64,000 bases of DNA from Clostridiales bacterium PH28_bin88 (GCA_000987045.1 LAKY01000071.1:109632-173631); one strand, 5' to 3'; positions 8,543 to 17,411 are shown, counted from the stretch's first letter. Notes: generated by a model from the letters alone, not told the origin. Numbers and translations are program-made.

Positions 8543-9325
8543 TTATATTCCTAAGATCTTGCGGATAGTCTTGGCCTGGGAGCGACTGACAGGCACCTCG
8601 CTCTTCTCAGTGTCATCAACAATCAGGATCAGGGTACCGTTATATAAAGGGATCACTTCTTTTGTCTTTTTAATATTGACCAGGTAGGAGCGGTGGCAGC
8701 GGAAAAACAACTGGGGGTTCAGGCGTTTTTCTAATTCCTTCAGGGTAAACCTGGTCAGGTATTTGTCCTTGGTTGTCTTAATGTAGGTGTAGTCGTTGCT
8801 GGCATACAGGTAGACAATATTCTTCTCGTCTACCAGGATAGTCTTTCCTTTGTGTTCTACCGGAATTAGTCCCAGGGGCCGCCGTTTTTCTTCGAGGGTA
8901 TCCTTTTCCTCCTCTTTAGGCCGTGGCGTGGGGACCCCAGGAGTGGGAGGGGTTTCCAGTTGACACAAGTGCAAGATCTTTGCCATAGTCCGGTCCAGGC
9001 GCCTGGGGTCCAACGGTTTTAACAGGTAGTCCACCGCATCCACGCCAAAGGCTTCCAGGGCGTACTCTTCATGAGCCGTGACAAAGATGATAAAGGGGTT
9101 CCTGCCTTGTTCTTTCAGGGCTTTACTAAGCTCCAGCCCGCTGCCACCCGGCATATCGATGTCCAAAAAAAGGATAGAGTAGTCTACAGCGTTAATTAAC
9201 TGTAACGCCTCACGGGTGTTGGTGGCCTCACCCACCACCTGGACGTAGTCATACCTTTCCAACAAGTAACGAAGTTCTTTGCGGGCAGGGTACTCATCAT
9301 CCACAATCAATGTCTTTAGTTGCAC
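8543..9325 (-). CDS. LytTR-family response regulator
   Basis: 260 residues. Receiver domain at 1-120 with the acidic pair D9/D10, phospho-acceptor D55 (LFLDIDMPGGSG), T83 and K103. A linker rich in Pro and charged residues (120-150) is followed by a LytTR DNA-binding domain (about 158-258; FFRCHRSYLVNIKK is the conserved core). Proteins of this type (LytR, AgrA, VirR) bind direct repeats and respond to extracellular signals. No histidine kinase gene is adjacent, so it is an orphan regulator or its partner lies elsewhere. It could act on the 21-bp repeats near agrD, but nothing in the sequence proves this. Confidence 0.92.
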   Translation of the reverse strand: MQLKTLIVDDEYPARKELRYLLERYDYVQVVGEATNTREALQLINAVDYSILFLDIDMPGGSGLELSKALKEQGRNPFIIFVTAHEEYALEAFGVDAVDYLLKPLDPRRLDRTMAKILHLCQLETPPTPGVPTPRPKEEEKDTLEEKRRPLGLIPVEHKGKTILVDEKNIVYLYASNDYTYIKTTKDKYLTRFTLKELEKRLNPQLFFRCHRSYLVNIKKTKEVIPLYNGTLILIVDDTEKSEVPVSRSQAKTIRKILGI

Positions 9326-9602
9326 GCGATTCTCCCCTTACCACCAGGAGTTTGTTTCAATAATTTTGACAATTATCCCCGGAATCCTTTTTCTTGTCGC
9401 AAAAAAAATTCGGTTGGCGGTAAAAAAAATACTATTAAACGGCTGATTTTTACCGTTGGGCGAAATCATAGTGCGAATCGGGGGCTTATCATTTATAATA
9501 TATCATTTATAATATTAATTCCAGAAAAGATTTTGTCAAGTTCGCTGGACACTTAGGGTTACAATAAAAGTGTACCTGCCATGAAAAATCTAGTTATAAT
9601 TT
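9326..9602. other. Divergent intergenic region between the LytTR regulator and the GerMN gene
   Basis: No gene. It contains a perfect tandem duplication of the 14-mer TATCATTTATAATA (9487-9514), several A/T tracts and a TATAAT hexamer at 9595-9600 without a convincing -35 box. Confidence 0.5.
9487..9514. repeat. Tandem 14-bp AT-rich repeat
   Basis: Two perfect head-to-tail copies of TATCATTTATAATA lie in the divergent promoter region. They may be regulator half-sites or simple slippage products. Confidence 0.6.
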
Positions 9603-9649
9603 CCTCCTTTACCTTATAAGATTTATTAGTCAAAAAACGGTAAAGGAGG
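9603..9649 (+). promoter_or_regulatory. Inverted repeat that covers the ribosome-binding site of the GerMN gene
   Basis: CCTCCTTTACC (9603-9613) and GGTAAAGGAGG (9639-9649) are perfect complements separated by 25 bases. The right arm contains the whole Shine-Dalgarno sequence, seven bases before the ATG. In RNA the hairpin would hide the ribosome-binding site; as DNA it could be an operator. Confidence 0.7.
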
Positions 9650-9656
9650 AGGATTT

Positions 9657-10280
9657 ATGCGCTCCCGCAAAAACAGGACGGGTCGACTGGCCCTGGCCTT
9701 GGTTCTGGTCGGGTTGCTCTTGTTCACTAGCGGTTGTGGTGCGGCCAAGGCGTTAAGCCAATTAAAGGATCGTTTTGCCGGTACCGAGCCGCCGGTACCG
9801 GATGCCCCCAAGACAGGTGACCTGGCCCAGGCACCGGAACAAGGAATCGAACCAGGTCAGACAATTAAGGTGATGCTGTACTTTGCGGATCCAAGGGGAG
9901 AAACCCTGGTGGCGGAGGAACGGATTATCCCGAAGGTGGTAGGCATCGGGAGGGAAACCATTGAGGAGCTGATTAATGGCCCTAACCCTCTGTCGGGTCT
10001 TCAACCCACAATTCCTGAGGGGACGTTTCTAAATGACATCAACATCCGCCCCGATGGGCTGGCTATTGTGGACTTTAGCAGGGAACTGGTGACCAACCTG
10101 GTCGGAGGAAGTGCAGCAGAGGAACTGGCCGTCTATTCGATTGTGAACACCCTGACCCAGTTCCCCTCCGTACAGAAAGTTCAACTTCGTATTGATGGCC
10201 AGAACGTTAAAACCATCGGGAGTTTAGACGTTTCTGCAGCCATGACCCGTGACGAAAGCATTATCTCTAGTTTCAAGTAA
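9657..10280 (+). CDS. GerMN-domain lipoprotein
   Basis: 207 residues. Lipoprotein signal peptide with lipobox FTSGC, lipidated Cys at residue 27, so it should be anchored on the outer face of the membrane. A GerMN domain spans about 70-185 (KVMLYFADPRGETLVAEERIIP, IEELINGPNP, LNDINIRPDGLAIVDFSREL). GerMN proteins are found in sporulation and germination (B. subtilis GerM) and are thought to bind cell-wall or partner proteins; GerM itself has two such domains while this has one. The gene is preceded by a hairpin over its ribosome-binding site and followed by a terminator, so it is monocistronic. Confidence 0.88.
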   Translation: MRSRKNRTGRLALALVLVGLLLFTSGCGAAKALSQLKDRFAGTEPPVPDAPKTGDLAQAPEQGIEPGQTIKVMLYFADPRGETLVAEERIIPKVVGIGRETIEELINGPNPLSGLQPTIPEGTFLNDINIRPDGLAIVDFSRELVTNLVGGSAAEELAVYSIVNTLTQFPSVQKVQLRIDGQNVKTIGSLDVSAAMTRDESIISSFK

Positions 10281-10296
10281 TGGTGCGAGGAGAACA

Positions 10297-10319
10297 GCCG
10301 GCTGAAGGCCGGCCTTTTT
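10297..10319 (+). terminator. Terminator after the GerMN gene
   Basis: GCCGGC stem, loop of five, GCCGGC, then TTTTT. Confidence 0.85.
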
Positions 10320-10443
10320 GTGCGAAAGCCCGCAATTGTCGGACGCAGGGGGGGTGATTCCTGTTGATTCCCATTGTTAACTTTGTTACAATTGTTCCTG
10401 GGTTAACAGAGAAACTGGTAGAGATAATTGGGGGGGAGTAATT

Positions 10444-10965
10444 TTGACGGCACTGATCGCAGGCTACCTGCTGATTTTTTTTGCCCGGGTAGTCGATGTG
10501 AGTCTTCAGACTATGCGGGTGCTGTTGTTGGTTAGGGGAAAACGGCCGCTCGCGGCAGCTATTGGCTTTTTCGAGGTAGCCATCTATGTACTGGCCCTAA
10601 AATATGTGGTGGACCGGTTAAACGATCCCTTAAGCCTGGTGATTTATGCCATGGGGTTTTCCGCCGGGAACCTGGTTGGCGGGATGATAGAGGAAAAGGT
10701 TGCCCTTGGTCACTTGACAGTACAGGTGATTTCTATGTGCCGGCCGCTGGAATTGGCGGAATTCCTTCGCCAGGAAGGCTATGGGGTAACGGTGCTTAAG
10801 GGTGAGGGCAGGGAAGGAACCCATTTTTTGCTTAATATCATCCTGTCTCGCAAGGACTTGCCAAAGGTGATGGATATAGTCAACCGGTGGGACTGCCAGG
10901 CCTTTGTTACTGTGCTTGACGCCCGTGCCACCAAGGGTGGGATTTTTACCAGGAAAGGCAAGTAG
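10444..10965 (+). CDS. DUF2179/DUF5698 membrane protein (UPF0316 family)
   Basis: 173 residues from TTG 10444 behind GGGGGGAG. Three hydrophobic segments in the first 90 residues (about 1-20, 33-54, 60-80) form the membrane part, with the family motif ARVVDVSLQTMRVLLLVRG at 14-32. The C-terminal 80 residues are a soluble DUF2179 domain (VLKGEGREGTHFLLNIILSR, YxxxVLDAR-like end). Such proteins resemble YitT C-termini; the molecular role is not known. Function cannot be deduced from neighbours. Confidence 0.85.
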   Translation: MTALIAGYLLIFFARVVDVSLQTMRVLLLVRGKRPLAAAIGFFEVAIYVLALKYVVDRLNDPLSLVIYAMGFSAGNLVGGMIEEKVALGHLTVQVISMCRPLELAEFLRQEGYGVTVLKGEGREGTHFLLNIILSRKDLPKVMDIVNRWDCQAFVTVLDARATKGGIFTRKGK

Positions 10966-10989
10966 GGGTTTGGAACGGAAGGAGCAAGG

Positions 10990-11160
10990 GTGAACTACCC
11001 CTCCCTTTCGGAAGGAGCTTCTCGCTTCATCAGCAACCTGCGGTGCTTCAGACGAGTCTGAATTCGGGTGGTCCCCACCCTACTGCGTCTGTCTGACATT
11101 CCCATACGGCTTTACGGAATACAGGGCTGCCAGACACTGTGCGTATTCCGACCCCTTGCC
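10990..11160 (-). mobile_element. Relic of an IS200/IS605-type transposon right end (or a PATE-like non-autonomous copy)
   Basis: Read on the minus strand, the stretch ends in a hairpin of the form GAAGCTCCTTCC...GGGAGGGGTAGTTCAC, which matches the right-end structure typical of tnpB-bearing IS605 elements as I remember them. A second dyad, CGGAATAC...GTATTCCG, lies at its other side. No tnpA or tnpB reading frame is present. Recognition is from pattern memory, so confidence is modest. Confidence 0.4.
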
Positions 11161-11211
11161 TGCAGGTGGACGCTTTACTACATTGTATCACAAAAGGAGT
11201 TGCACGAACAG

Positions 11212-12039
11212 ATGTTTGATCAAATAATCGAATGTGCGCCCCTGGGTGTATTCGATTCCGGAGTGGGTGGCTTAACGGTCGCCGGGGAGATTTTCAGGCA
11301 ACTTCCTGCCGAAGAAATTGTGTATCTTGGCGATACCGCCCATGTTCCGTATGGTCCCAGAGCGGTAGAGGAACTGATTGGTTTTGCCGACGAAATTGTG
11401 GATTTCCTCATCTCTCAGGGAGCCAAGGCCATAGTGGATGCCTGTAACACCACATCCTCGGTAGCCCTGGAGTTTTTACTGTCGAAATACGATATACCAA
11501 TCATCGGGGTAGTTGAACCTGGAGTAAAAGCTGCTCTCCGGCACACTGTCTCAGGAAGAGTGGGTGTGATTGCCACGGAGGCTACCATCATGAGTGCAGC
11601 CCACCGGCGGAAGGTCCAGCAGCTGGAACCGGCAGTACAGGTATACGGCCAGGCATGTCCCCTATTTGTACCACTGGTGGAATCGGGAGAGACTAATTCC
11701 GGAAAAGTCAGGCAGGTAGCCAGGGAATACCTGGCTCCGTTGATGGATCAGGGTATCGATACCCTGATCCTTGGGTGTACCCATTACCCGTTTTTGGTTC
11801 CTGTCCTGAAAGAGGTGTTAGGACCCGACGTTAATCTGGTAGACCCCGCCTGGGAAACAGTGAGGCAACTGGGACGGTTGCTTGAAGAAAAAGGGCTAAC
11901 TGGTAGAGATAAAGGAACAGTCTCTCCACAACACCGTTTCTACGTCACCGGTGCGGTGGAGCCATTCCGGGAAGTGGGGCAGCGACTTTTGGGTACCGGT
12001 TACCTGCTGGAGCGGGTAATGCAGGTGACCCTCGGATAG
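11212..12039 (+). CDS. murI: Glutamate racemase
   Basis: 275 residues from ATG 11212, behind AAAGGAG (spacing about 12); upstream frame to 11068 runs through the transposon relic and has no start site. Converts L- to D-glutamate for peptidoglycan. The two catalytic cysteines are in DACNTTSS (C78) and LGCTHYP (C190), and the substrate motif FDSGVGG is at 14-20. The mutE gene begins 15 bases after its stop, so the two genes, both acting on glutamate, are probably cotranscribed. Confidence 0.95.
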   Translation: MFDQIIECAPLGVFDSGVGGLTVAGEIFRQLPAEEIVYLGDTAHVPYGPRAVEELIGFADEIVDFLISQGAKAIVDACNTTSSVALEFLLSKYDIPIIGVVEPGVKAALRHTVSGRVGVIATEATIMSAAHRRKVQQLEPAVQVYGQACPLFVPLVESGETNSGKVRQVAREYLAPLMDQGIDTLILGCTHYPFLVPVLKEVLGPDVNLVDPAWETVRQLGRLLEEKGLTGRDKGTVSPQHRFYVTGAVEPFREVGQRLLGTGYLLERVMQVTLG

Positions 12040-12053
12040 GGTAGGGGGTAAGT

Positions 12054-13505
12054 ATGCAGGTTAAGAACCAAAAATGGCCGGAAGAGTGCTTCTGGCGCGA
12101 AAGGACCGGGGTTTTGGAACAGTGGCCGACCGGGTCTCACGTGGATCTACAGGATGCCTGGGAATTTCAAGGGCGTCAACCCCGGCAGCGTAACCTGGCG
12201 GTTAAAATGGCGGAAGCCCGGCACCAGGGCGTGACCCTGGTCCAACCGCGCGGGGGGCTGGCACTGGTGGACAAGCATCTCGCTCTCCTGCGCTACCTGC
12301 AGGATCAAGGTGGGGCTGATATACTGCCGGCTACCATCGACAGCTATACCCGGCAGGGGCGTTACAAGGAGATGGAGGAGGGTTTAGCCCGGGAATTTCC
12401 TGGTGACCAAGGGATGGCTCACGGTTTTCCGGCGGTAAATCACGGGGTGGAAGGGTGCCGGCGGGTGACCGAAGCGGTACGGGTGCCGGTGCAAATACGC
12501 CATGGTGCTCCGGATGCCCGCTTGCTGGCGGAGGTGTCGCTCGCGGGAGGTTTTACTGGAATCGAGGGCGGGGGAATTTCCGCTAATATTCCTTACTTGA
12601 AGAATATGCCCCTGGAACAGACCATTTTGGCCTGGCAGTACGTGGACCGTCTCATCGGTTTTTACGAGGAACAAGGTGTCCCCATTAACCGAGAACCCTT
12701 CGGGGCCCTTACCGGAGCGCTGGTACCTCCGTGTATATCCCATAGCATCGGGATTATCGAGGCTTTGTTGGCAGCCGAGCAGGGGGTAAAAAGCATTACT
12801 TTGGGATACGGCCAGGGTGGCAACCTGGTGCAGGACGTGGCAGCGATACATAGTTTAAAAACTTTGGCAGAAGAATACCTACACCGGTTCGGATATCGAG
12901 AGGTAGTGGTGACCACTGTTTTCCACCAGTGGATGGGAGGATTTCCCCAGGATGCAAGCCGGGCGTACGGGGTAATAGCCTGGGGGGCTGCCGCGGCCGG
13001 CCTGGCAGGGGCCCACAAGGTAGTGACGAAGTCTCCCCATGAAGCCCTGGGCTGGCCTGGCATGGAATCTGTTGCTTCCGGGTTAAACGCCACTCGACAG
13101 GTGTTAAGCATGGTGCGTGATCAGGGGATGCCGGATGGGCAAACCCTGCAACAGGAAATTGAAATGATCACGGCCGAAACCAGGTCGATCCTGGAACGGG
13201 TGCTGGAACTGGGAGAGGGTGATGCAGCCGTGGGGGCGGTACGCGGTTTCCAGGAAGGGGCGCTGGATGTACCCTTTGCTCCCAGCCGTCTTAACCCTGG
13301 CAAGGTGCTCCCGGTACGGGACAACCGGGGAGCGATCCGTCTTTTGGATACCGGCAACCTCCCGCTGGGAGCGGATGCAAAAGAGTATAACCGTGAGCGG
13401 GTAGCCGAGCGCGGCCGGGTGGAAAAGAGGGAGCCTTCTTTCCAGATGGTGATCGATGATATTTACGCTATCGGCAAGGGGATGCTGTTGGGCAGGCCCA
13501 AGTAA
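12054..13505 (+). CDS. mutE: Glutamate mutase (methylaspartate mutase) epsilon subunit
   Basis: 483 residues, full length for GlmE/MutE. Recognisable segments: VQPRGGLALVDKHLALL (residues 63-79), PATIDSYTRQ, IRHGAPDARLLAE, GGISANIPYLKN and LGYGQGGNLVQD. With the small cobalamin-binding S subunit it converts L-glutamate to (2S,3S)-3-methylaspartate by a radical rearrangement, the first step of one glutamate fermentation route. No S subunit (DxHxxG cobalamin motif) and no methylaspartate ammonia-lyase is visible nearby, which is unusual. It follows murI by 14 bases. Confidence 0.9.
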   Translation: MQVKNQKWPEECFWRERTGVLEQWPTGSHVDLQDAWEFQGRQPRQRNLAVKMAEARHQGVTLVQPRGGLALVDKHLALLRYLQDQGGADILPATIDSYTRQGRYKEMEEGLAREFPGDQGMAHGFPAVNHGVEGCRRVTEAVRVPVQIRHGAPDARLLAEVSLAGGFTGIEGGGISANIPYLKNMPLEQTILAWQYVDRLIGFYEEQGVPINREPFGALTGALVPPCISHSIGIIEALLAAEQGVKSITLGYGQGGNLVQDVAAIHSLKTLAEEYLHRFGYREVVVTTVFHQWMGGFPQDASRAYGVIAWGAAAAGLAGAHKVVTKSPHEALGWPGMESVASGLNATRQVLSMVRDQGMPDGQTLQQEIEMITAETRSILERVLELGEGDAAVGAVRGFQEGALDVPFAPSRLNPGKVLPVRDNRGAIRLLDTGNLPLGADAKEYNRERVAERGRVEKREPSFQMVIDDIYAIGKGMLLGRPK

Positions 13506-13634
13506 ACACCTGCGTCAATTACGCCGGGAAGCGGCTTCCGCTTTCAGCGGAACGGTTGAACTGGCGGTGGAGAATTTGATATACCGGGTTTAAAAATTTT
13601 GCTTCCCTTTCACCAGGGAAGAATATTATTATGT

Positions 13635-13640
13635 TATACT
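13635..13640 (+). promoter_or_regulatory. Possible extended -10 promoter element
   Basis: TGTTATACT (13632-13640) fits a TGn-TATACT extended -10 box about 43 bases upstream of the TTG start of the P-loop gene. No good -35 hexamer is visible. Confidence 0.35.
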
Positions 13641-13682
13641 ATTTGGAGAGATCGGAAGCCACTTGATAGGAGAGGGAAGCCC

Positions 13683-14633
13683 TTGACGGTCGGTGTGATG
13701 CACGAGTACCTCATGCATGCGGTTTACTTTGCCCCGCGGGGTAAGAAAAGATTAATGCTTCTAGGTGTTAACGTGTCTCAGCGTTACTTGAGTCCTGAGG
13801 ACCGGCTGGTAGGTCTTATCGGGGATGCTGGGGCGGGCAAGTCTCTCCTGATCCGGGGGATGTTTCCCGGCCTGGAACTGACCAACGACGACGACGGTAT
13901 CAATATCCGGCCGTTGCCACTGCTGGCGGACGCAGAGAGCGGGCACTTCCGGGCTCATACTTACCATGTGGATGTCCGGTTTGAAACAGCCTTTGCCCAG
14001 GTAGGAGTGTTGGCGGAAGCAGTGAAGAAGGCGCTCTTACACGGGCGGCGGGTGGTGGTGGAGCACTTCGAACTGCTCCATCCCTGCCTGCAGGTGAAGC
14101 CGGATGTGCTCATCGGAGTGGGTGAAGAGGTTATCGTAACCCGTCCCGGGGTCTTTGGACCTGACCCGCAGGAGATTGCGGAAATTGTGTTTCACTCGAT
14201 TGCCTACCGGAAAATGGCTCACAGTGCTGAGGACCTTACCGGCCTGGTGTTGGAATCCTTGGGTTTTATCAAGCCGGAGGTCCACAGTGATATCAAACAC
14301 GGTTTTGTCCTGGAATTTCAGAAAAAACCCGCCTTCGACCTGGAGGAGGTCGAGCGCCGGGTCCAGGCGTACATCGCCCGGGACGAAGAGATTTGCTATT
14401 ACGATGACGAACACATCAAAATAGGGGAGCGCATTGTCAGGTGTACCGGCCCCCGTATCCATGTGCGCAAGACGGGGGAGATCACCGGATTCCATTTGTT
14501 AAAAGAATTCCGGTGGGATCCTATTCAGAAGCTTTATACTATGGCGGGGCTGGTGGGTAATCACCATACTCAAAGGCCGGGGCAATCGCCTTACGTAATT
14601 AACGGCCTGTATTTCCGGGAAGAATCTTATTAG
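13683..14633 (+). CDS. P-loop protein annotated in related genomes as alanyl-tRNA synthetase second additional domain protein
   Basis: 316 residues from TTG 13683, behind AGGAGAGGG with good spacing; an ATG at 13698 is an alternative. The only sharp motif is a Walker A P-loop GDAGAGKS at about residues 49-56, followed by a region with many His and acidic residues ([15 protein letters not shown]). The name comes from a Clostridial family I recall with near-identical N-terminal sequence; the relation to alanyl-tRNA synthetase is to a small accessory region, not to the catalytic core. The function is unknown; an ATP- or GTP-dependent role is inferred from the P-loop. Confidence 0.7.
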   Translation: MTVGVMHEYLMHAVYFAPRGKKRLMLLGVNVSQRYLSPEDRLVGLIGDAGAGKSLLIRGMFPGLELTNDDDGINIRPLPLLADAESGHFRAHTYHVDVRFETAFAQVGVLAEAVKKALLHGRRVVVEHFELLHPCLQVKPDVLIGVGEEVIVTRPGVFGPDPQEIAEIVFHSIAYRKMAHSAEDLTGLVLESLGFIKPEVHSDIKHGFVLEFQKKPAFDLEEVERRVQAYIARDEEICYYDDEHIKIGERIVRCTGPRIHVRKTGEITGFHLLKEFRWDPIQKLYTMAGLVGNHHTQRPGQSPYVINGLYFREESY

Positions 14634-14655
14634 CTCTTTTGAGAGGATGGGGAAA

Positions 14656-15402
14656 ATGTTGCGAGTTGACGGGCGTAGGACTACCGAACTGAGACCGGTG
14701 CGGATCACCCGCCACTACATTAAACACGCGGAAGGCTCGGTACTCGTTGAGGTGGGGGATACCAGGGTGATCTGTACCGCTTCAATCGAGGATAAGGTTC
14801 CCCCTTTTTTAAAAGGTGCAGGCAAGGGTTGGATTACTGCCGAATATTCCATGATTCCTCGTGCTACCCAGGTACGTACCGTTCGGGAAGCGTCTAAGGG
14901 TAAAATCGGTGGTAGGACCCATGAGATTCAACGGCTGATTGGTCGAGCCCTGCGGGCGGTAGTAGACCTGGAGGCCCTTGGCGAGAGAACTGTCTGGATT
15001 GACTGCGATGTAATCCAGGCTGACGGCGGTACCCGTACGGCCTCGATTACCGGTAGTTTCATCGCCTTGGTGGACGCTCTGAACCAACTGGTGTCCAGGG
15101 CAGTACTGCCGCGCTTCCCGCTTTTGGATTTCCTGGCGGCTGTGAGCGTTGGTAAAGTGGAGGACCAGGTCATAGTTGACCTTTGTTATGAAGAAGATGC
15201 CGCCGCCCAGGTGGATATGAACGTTGTGATGACCGGTCAGGGAAAACTGGTCGAGGTCCAGGGTACCGCGGAAGAATTTCCTTTCTCCAGAGAAGAATTA
15301 AACACGATGCTGGATCTGGCCCAGGAAGCAATCCAACAATTGATCGGGATGCAAAGGAATTCCCTGGGGGAAATGGCGGAAATGGTGGGTAAGAAAGGAT
15401 GA
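14656..15402 (+). CDS. rph: Ribonuclease PH
   Basis: 248 residues. I chose ATG 14656 over 14647 because GAGAGG then has a spacing of nine bases. Product starts [17 protein letters not shown], the family signature. RNase PH is a phosphate-dependent 3'-5' exoribonuclease that trims tRNA and other RNA 3' ends as a hexamer. [20 protein letters not shown] (binding and catalytic region around residues 73-92) and [18 protein letters not shown] (about 115-132) are intact. The stop overlaps the rdgB start by four bases. Confidence 0.96.
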   Translation: MLRVDGRRTTELRPVRITRHYIKHAEGSVLVEVGDTRVICTASIEDKVPPFLKGAGKGWITAEYSMIPRATQVRTVREASKGKIGGRTHEIQRLIGRALRAVVDLEALGERTVWIDCDVIQADGGTRTASITGSFIALVDALNQLVSRAVLPRFPLLDFLAAVSVGKVEDQVIVDLCYEEDAAAQVDMNVVMTGQGKLVEVQGTAEEFPFSREELNTMLDLAQEAIQQLIGMQRNSLGEMAEMVGKKG

Positions 15403-16007
15403 AGCATTCTATTGTCCTGGCAACGAGAAATACCGGCAAGCTGAAGGAGTTAAAAGACCTGTTGGCGGAATTTCCGGTTGAAGTACTTTCCTTGGCGGAT
15501 TTCTCCGGCTCTCCGGAAATCGAAGAGGACGGGGCCACTTTTGCTGAGAACGCTTTGATTAAAGCGCGGGCAGTTGCCGAGCATACCGGCTTGGTGACGG
15601 TAGCCGATGATTCCGGGCTGGAGGTGGATGCCCTGAGCGGTGCTCCGGGGGTACTGTCTGCTCGCTTCGCCGGTGAACCAAAAGACGACCGCAGGAATAA
15701 CGATAAATTACTAGCGCTTTTGGAGGGGGTCGACGCGGAGAACCGCGGCGCTCGCTTTCGTTGTGTTATTGCCATTGTAACTCCCGGCGGTAAGGAATAC
15801 CTTTCTGAGGGTAGATGCGAGGGGCGCATTGGTTTTGTGCCCAGAGGGATACACGGCTTCGGGTATGACCCCCTGTTTTACCTCCCGGAGCATGGGCAGA
15901 CCATGGCGGAAATTGCTCCTGCACTAAAAAACCGCATCAGTCACCGGGCCAGGGCTTTTCAGGAGGCAGTAAGTGTACTGGAGTCAATTTTGTTTCAAGG
16001 AGAATAA
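15399..16007 (+). CDS. rdgB: XTP/dITP diphosphatase (RdgB/HAM1 family)
   Basis: 202 residues, overlapping rph by ATGA. It hydrolyses dITP, XTP and similar deaminated purine nucleotides to keep them out of nucleic acids. [11 protein letters not shown] (residues 8-18), [25 protein letters not shown] (about 67-91) and [12 protein letters not shown] (about 152-163) are the canonical substrate and metal motifs. The rph-rdgB-phosphoesterase order is common in Firmicutes. Confidence 0.96.
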   Translation: MKHSIVLATRNTGKLKELKDLLAEFPVEVLSLADFSGSPEIEEDGATFAENALIKARAVAEHTGLVTVADDSGLEVDALSGAPGVLSARFAGEPKDDRRNNDKLLALLEGVDAENRGARFRCVIAIVTPGGKEYLSEGRCEGRIGFVPRGIHGFGYDPLFYLPEHGQTMAEIAPALKNRISHRARAFQEAVSVLESILFQGE

Positions 16008-16009
16008 CT

Positions 16010-16492
16010 GTGCGTCTTATTGTAATCAGCGATACCCACCGTGATCTCAGTTCTGCTCGACGGGCTTTCCGGCAAGCGGGTTCCATCGACCTCTTGATAC
16101 ATGCCGGCGATCATTATGCCGATGCGGTCCAACTGGGCCAAGAGACGGGTCTACCTGTCAAAGGGGTCACCGGCAACTGCGATTGGTGCCTGGGGGGACC
16201 CGGGGAGGAGGTCATGGAGATTGAAGGAGTGCGGGTATTCCTTACTCACGGACACCGGTACGGGGTTAAAGGGGGCACGGATCTTTTGCTGCGCCGGGTG
16301 CAAGAACTGGATATCGCCCTGGTGATTTACGGGCACACGCATGTACCCGAAAACACGGTCTCTAACGGGATCCGCCTGTTCAATCCAGGTAGCGTCTCGC
16401 GACCGCGTTTTGGAAAAGCCGGGTCTTTTGGTATAATCGAAATAACAAAAGAGGGCCTTGAAACTCATATACTATATCTAGACGCGGAATAA
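16010..16492 (+). CDS. YfcE/MJ0936-type metallophosphoesterase
   Basis: 160 residues from GTG 16010, two bases after the rdgB stop. Metal-binding motifs of calcineurin-like phosphodiesterases are complete: SDTHRD (7-12), HAGDHYAD (32-39), GNCDW (56-60), THGHRYG (79-85) and YGHTHVP (106-112). Substrate in vivo is not known; family members cleave phosphodiesters such as cyclic nucleotides in vitro. It is the last gene of the rph operon. Confidence 0.9.
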   Translation: MRLIVISDTHRDLSSARRAFRQAGSIDLLIHAGDHYADAVQLGQETGLPVKGVTGNCDWCLGGPGEEVMEIEGVRVFLTHGHRYGVKGGTDLLLRRVQELDIALVIYGHTHVPENTVSNGIRLFNPGSVSRPRFGKAGSFGIIEITKEGLETHILYLDAE

Positions 16493-16640
16493 TCATGGTG
16501 GGGATGAGAAACTACTGAAAGGTCATCCGGAGTGGGGTAAGATGTTCGTAGCTGTTACCCTGCTCGTATAATTGGTCTCAATCGAAAGAGCATGCATGAA
16601 TTTTTTTGAGGTTTAGCGGGCAAAATGGGTGAAATTGCTT

Positions 16641-16668
16641 TTGACAACTCCTGAAATTTTGATATACT
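16641..16668 (+). promoter_or_regulatory. Promoter of the tRNA cluster
   Basis: Consensus TTGACA (16641-16646), 16-base spacer, TATACT (16663-16668), 45 bases upstream of the first tRNA. The rest of the 220-base gap before it holds no gene. Confidence 0.8.
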
Positions 16669-16713
16669 ATAGTTTGTCAGTCCTTCGGAGGACGCAATCC
16701 TGGTGGAGTCCAT

Positions 16714-16787
<74 letters not shown>

Positions 16788-16805
16788 TTTCAAGTTTATC
16801 CGTTT

Positions 16806-16882
16806 GCGCCTGTAGCTCAGTTGGACAGAGCAACGGTCTTCTAAACCGTGGGTCAGGGGTTCGAATCCCTTCAGGCGCGCCA
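16806..16882 (+). tRNA. tRNA-Arg (anticodon TCT)
   Basis: Acceptor GCGCCTG / CAGGCGC; anticodon loop CTTCTAA; T-loop TTCGAAT; CCA encoded. Confidence 0.97.
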
Positions 16883-16966
16883 TAAAGCCACAAACAGGTA
16901 ACCGGCGGGAGAACCGCCGGCCTACAGGTTGTCCGGCCTACAGATTGCAGGTCTGGTAAATACATG

Positions 16967-17043
16967 GTGGGTGTAGCTCAGGCGGCTAGAGCATCAGATT
17001 GTGGCTCTGAGGGTCGTGGGTTCAAGTCCCATCACCCACCCCA
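16967..17043 (+). tRNA. tRNA-His (anticodon GTG)
   Basis: Acceptor GTGGGTG / CACCCAC with a genomic G at 16966 as the extra -1 base expected for tRNA-His; anticodon loop TTGTGGC; CCA encoded. Confidence 0.97.
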
Positions 17044-17056
17044 TTCAAGATTATCT

Positions 17057-17172
17057 GAAGCAAGAAGCAAGAAGCATGATTGGCGGTACGAATTCGCAAA
17101 GCGAATTCCACTAGAAATTCTTGCCTCCTGCTTTATCTTTCTTGCATCCTGCTTCTTGCCTCCTGCATCCTG
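17057..17172 (+). repeat. Family A palindromic repeat, copy 1
   Basis: Left arm of GCAAGAAGC-type units, a central palindrome GAATTCGC-AAA-GCGAATTC and a right arm of CTTGCCTCCTGC-type units. It lies between tRNA-His and tRNA-Gln. Copies 2 and 3 are at 47105 and 52766. Confidence 0.75.
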
Positions 17173-17174
17173 AA

Positions 17175-17249
17175 TGGGGCGTAGCCAAACGGTAAGGCAG
17201 CGGACTTTGGATCCGCCATGTGTTGGTTCGAATCCAGCCGCCCCAGCCA
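17175..17249 (+). tRNA. tRNA-Gln (anticodon TTG)
   Basis: Acceptor TGGGGCG / CGCCCCA; anticodon loop CTTTGGA; T-loop TTCGAAT; CCA encoded. Confidence 0.96.
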
Positions 17250-17314
17250 AATGAAGATTAGTGACTGGTGAAGTCATCGTGCTAACGCATATTAGCAACT
17301 AGTCACGAAAATAT

Positions 17315-17399
17315 GCGGGTGTGGCGGAACTGGCACACGCGCTGGACTTAGGATCCAGTGGGGAAACCCTTGGGAGTTCGAGTCTCCCCACCCGCACCA
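17315..17399 (+). tRNA. tRNA-Leu (anticodon TAG)
   Basis: Class II tRNA of 85 bases with long variable arm; acceptor GCGGGTG / CACCCGC; anticodon loop CTTAGGA; CCA encoded. Confidence 0.97.
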
Positions 17400-17411
17400 A
17401 GAATAATATAG

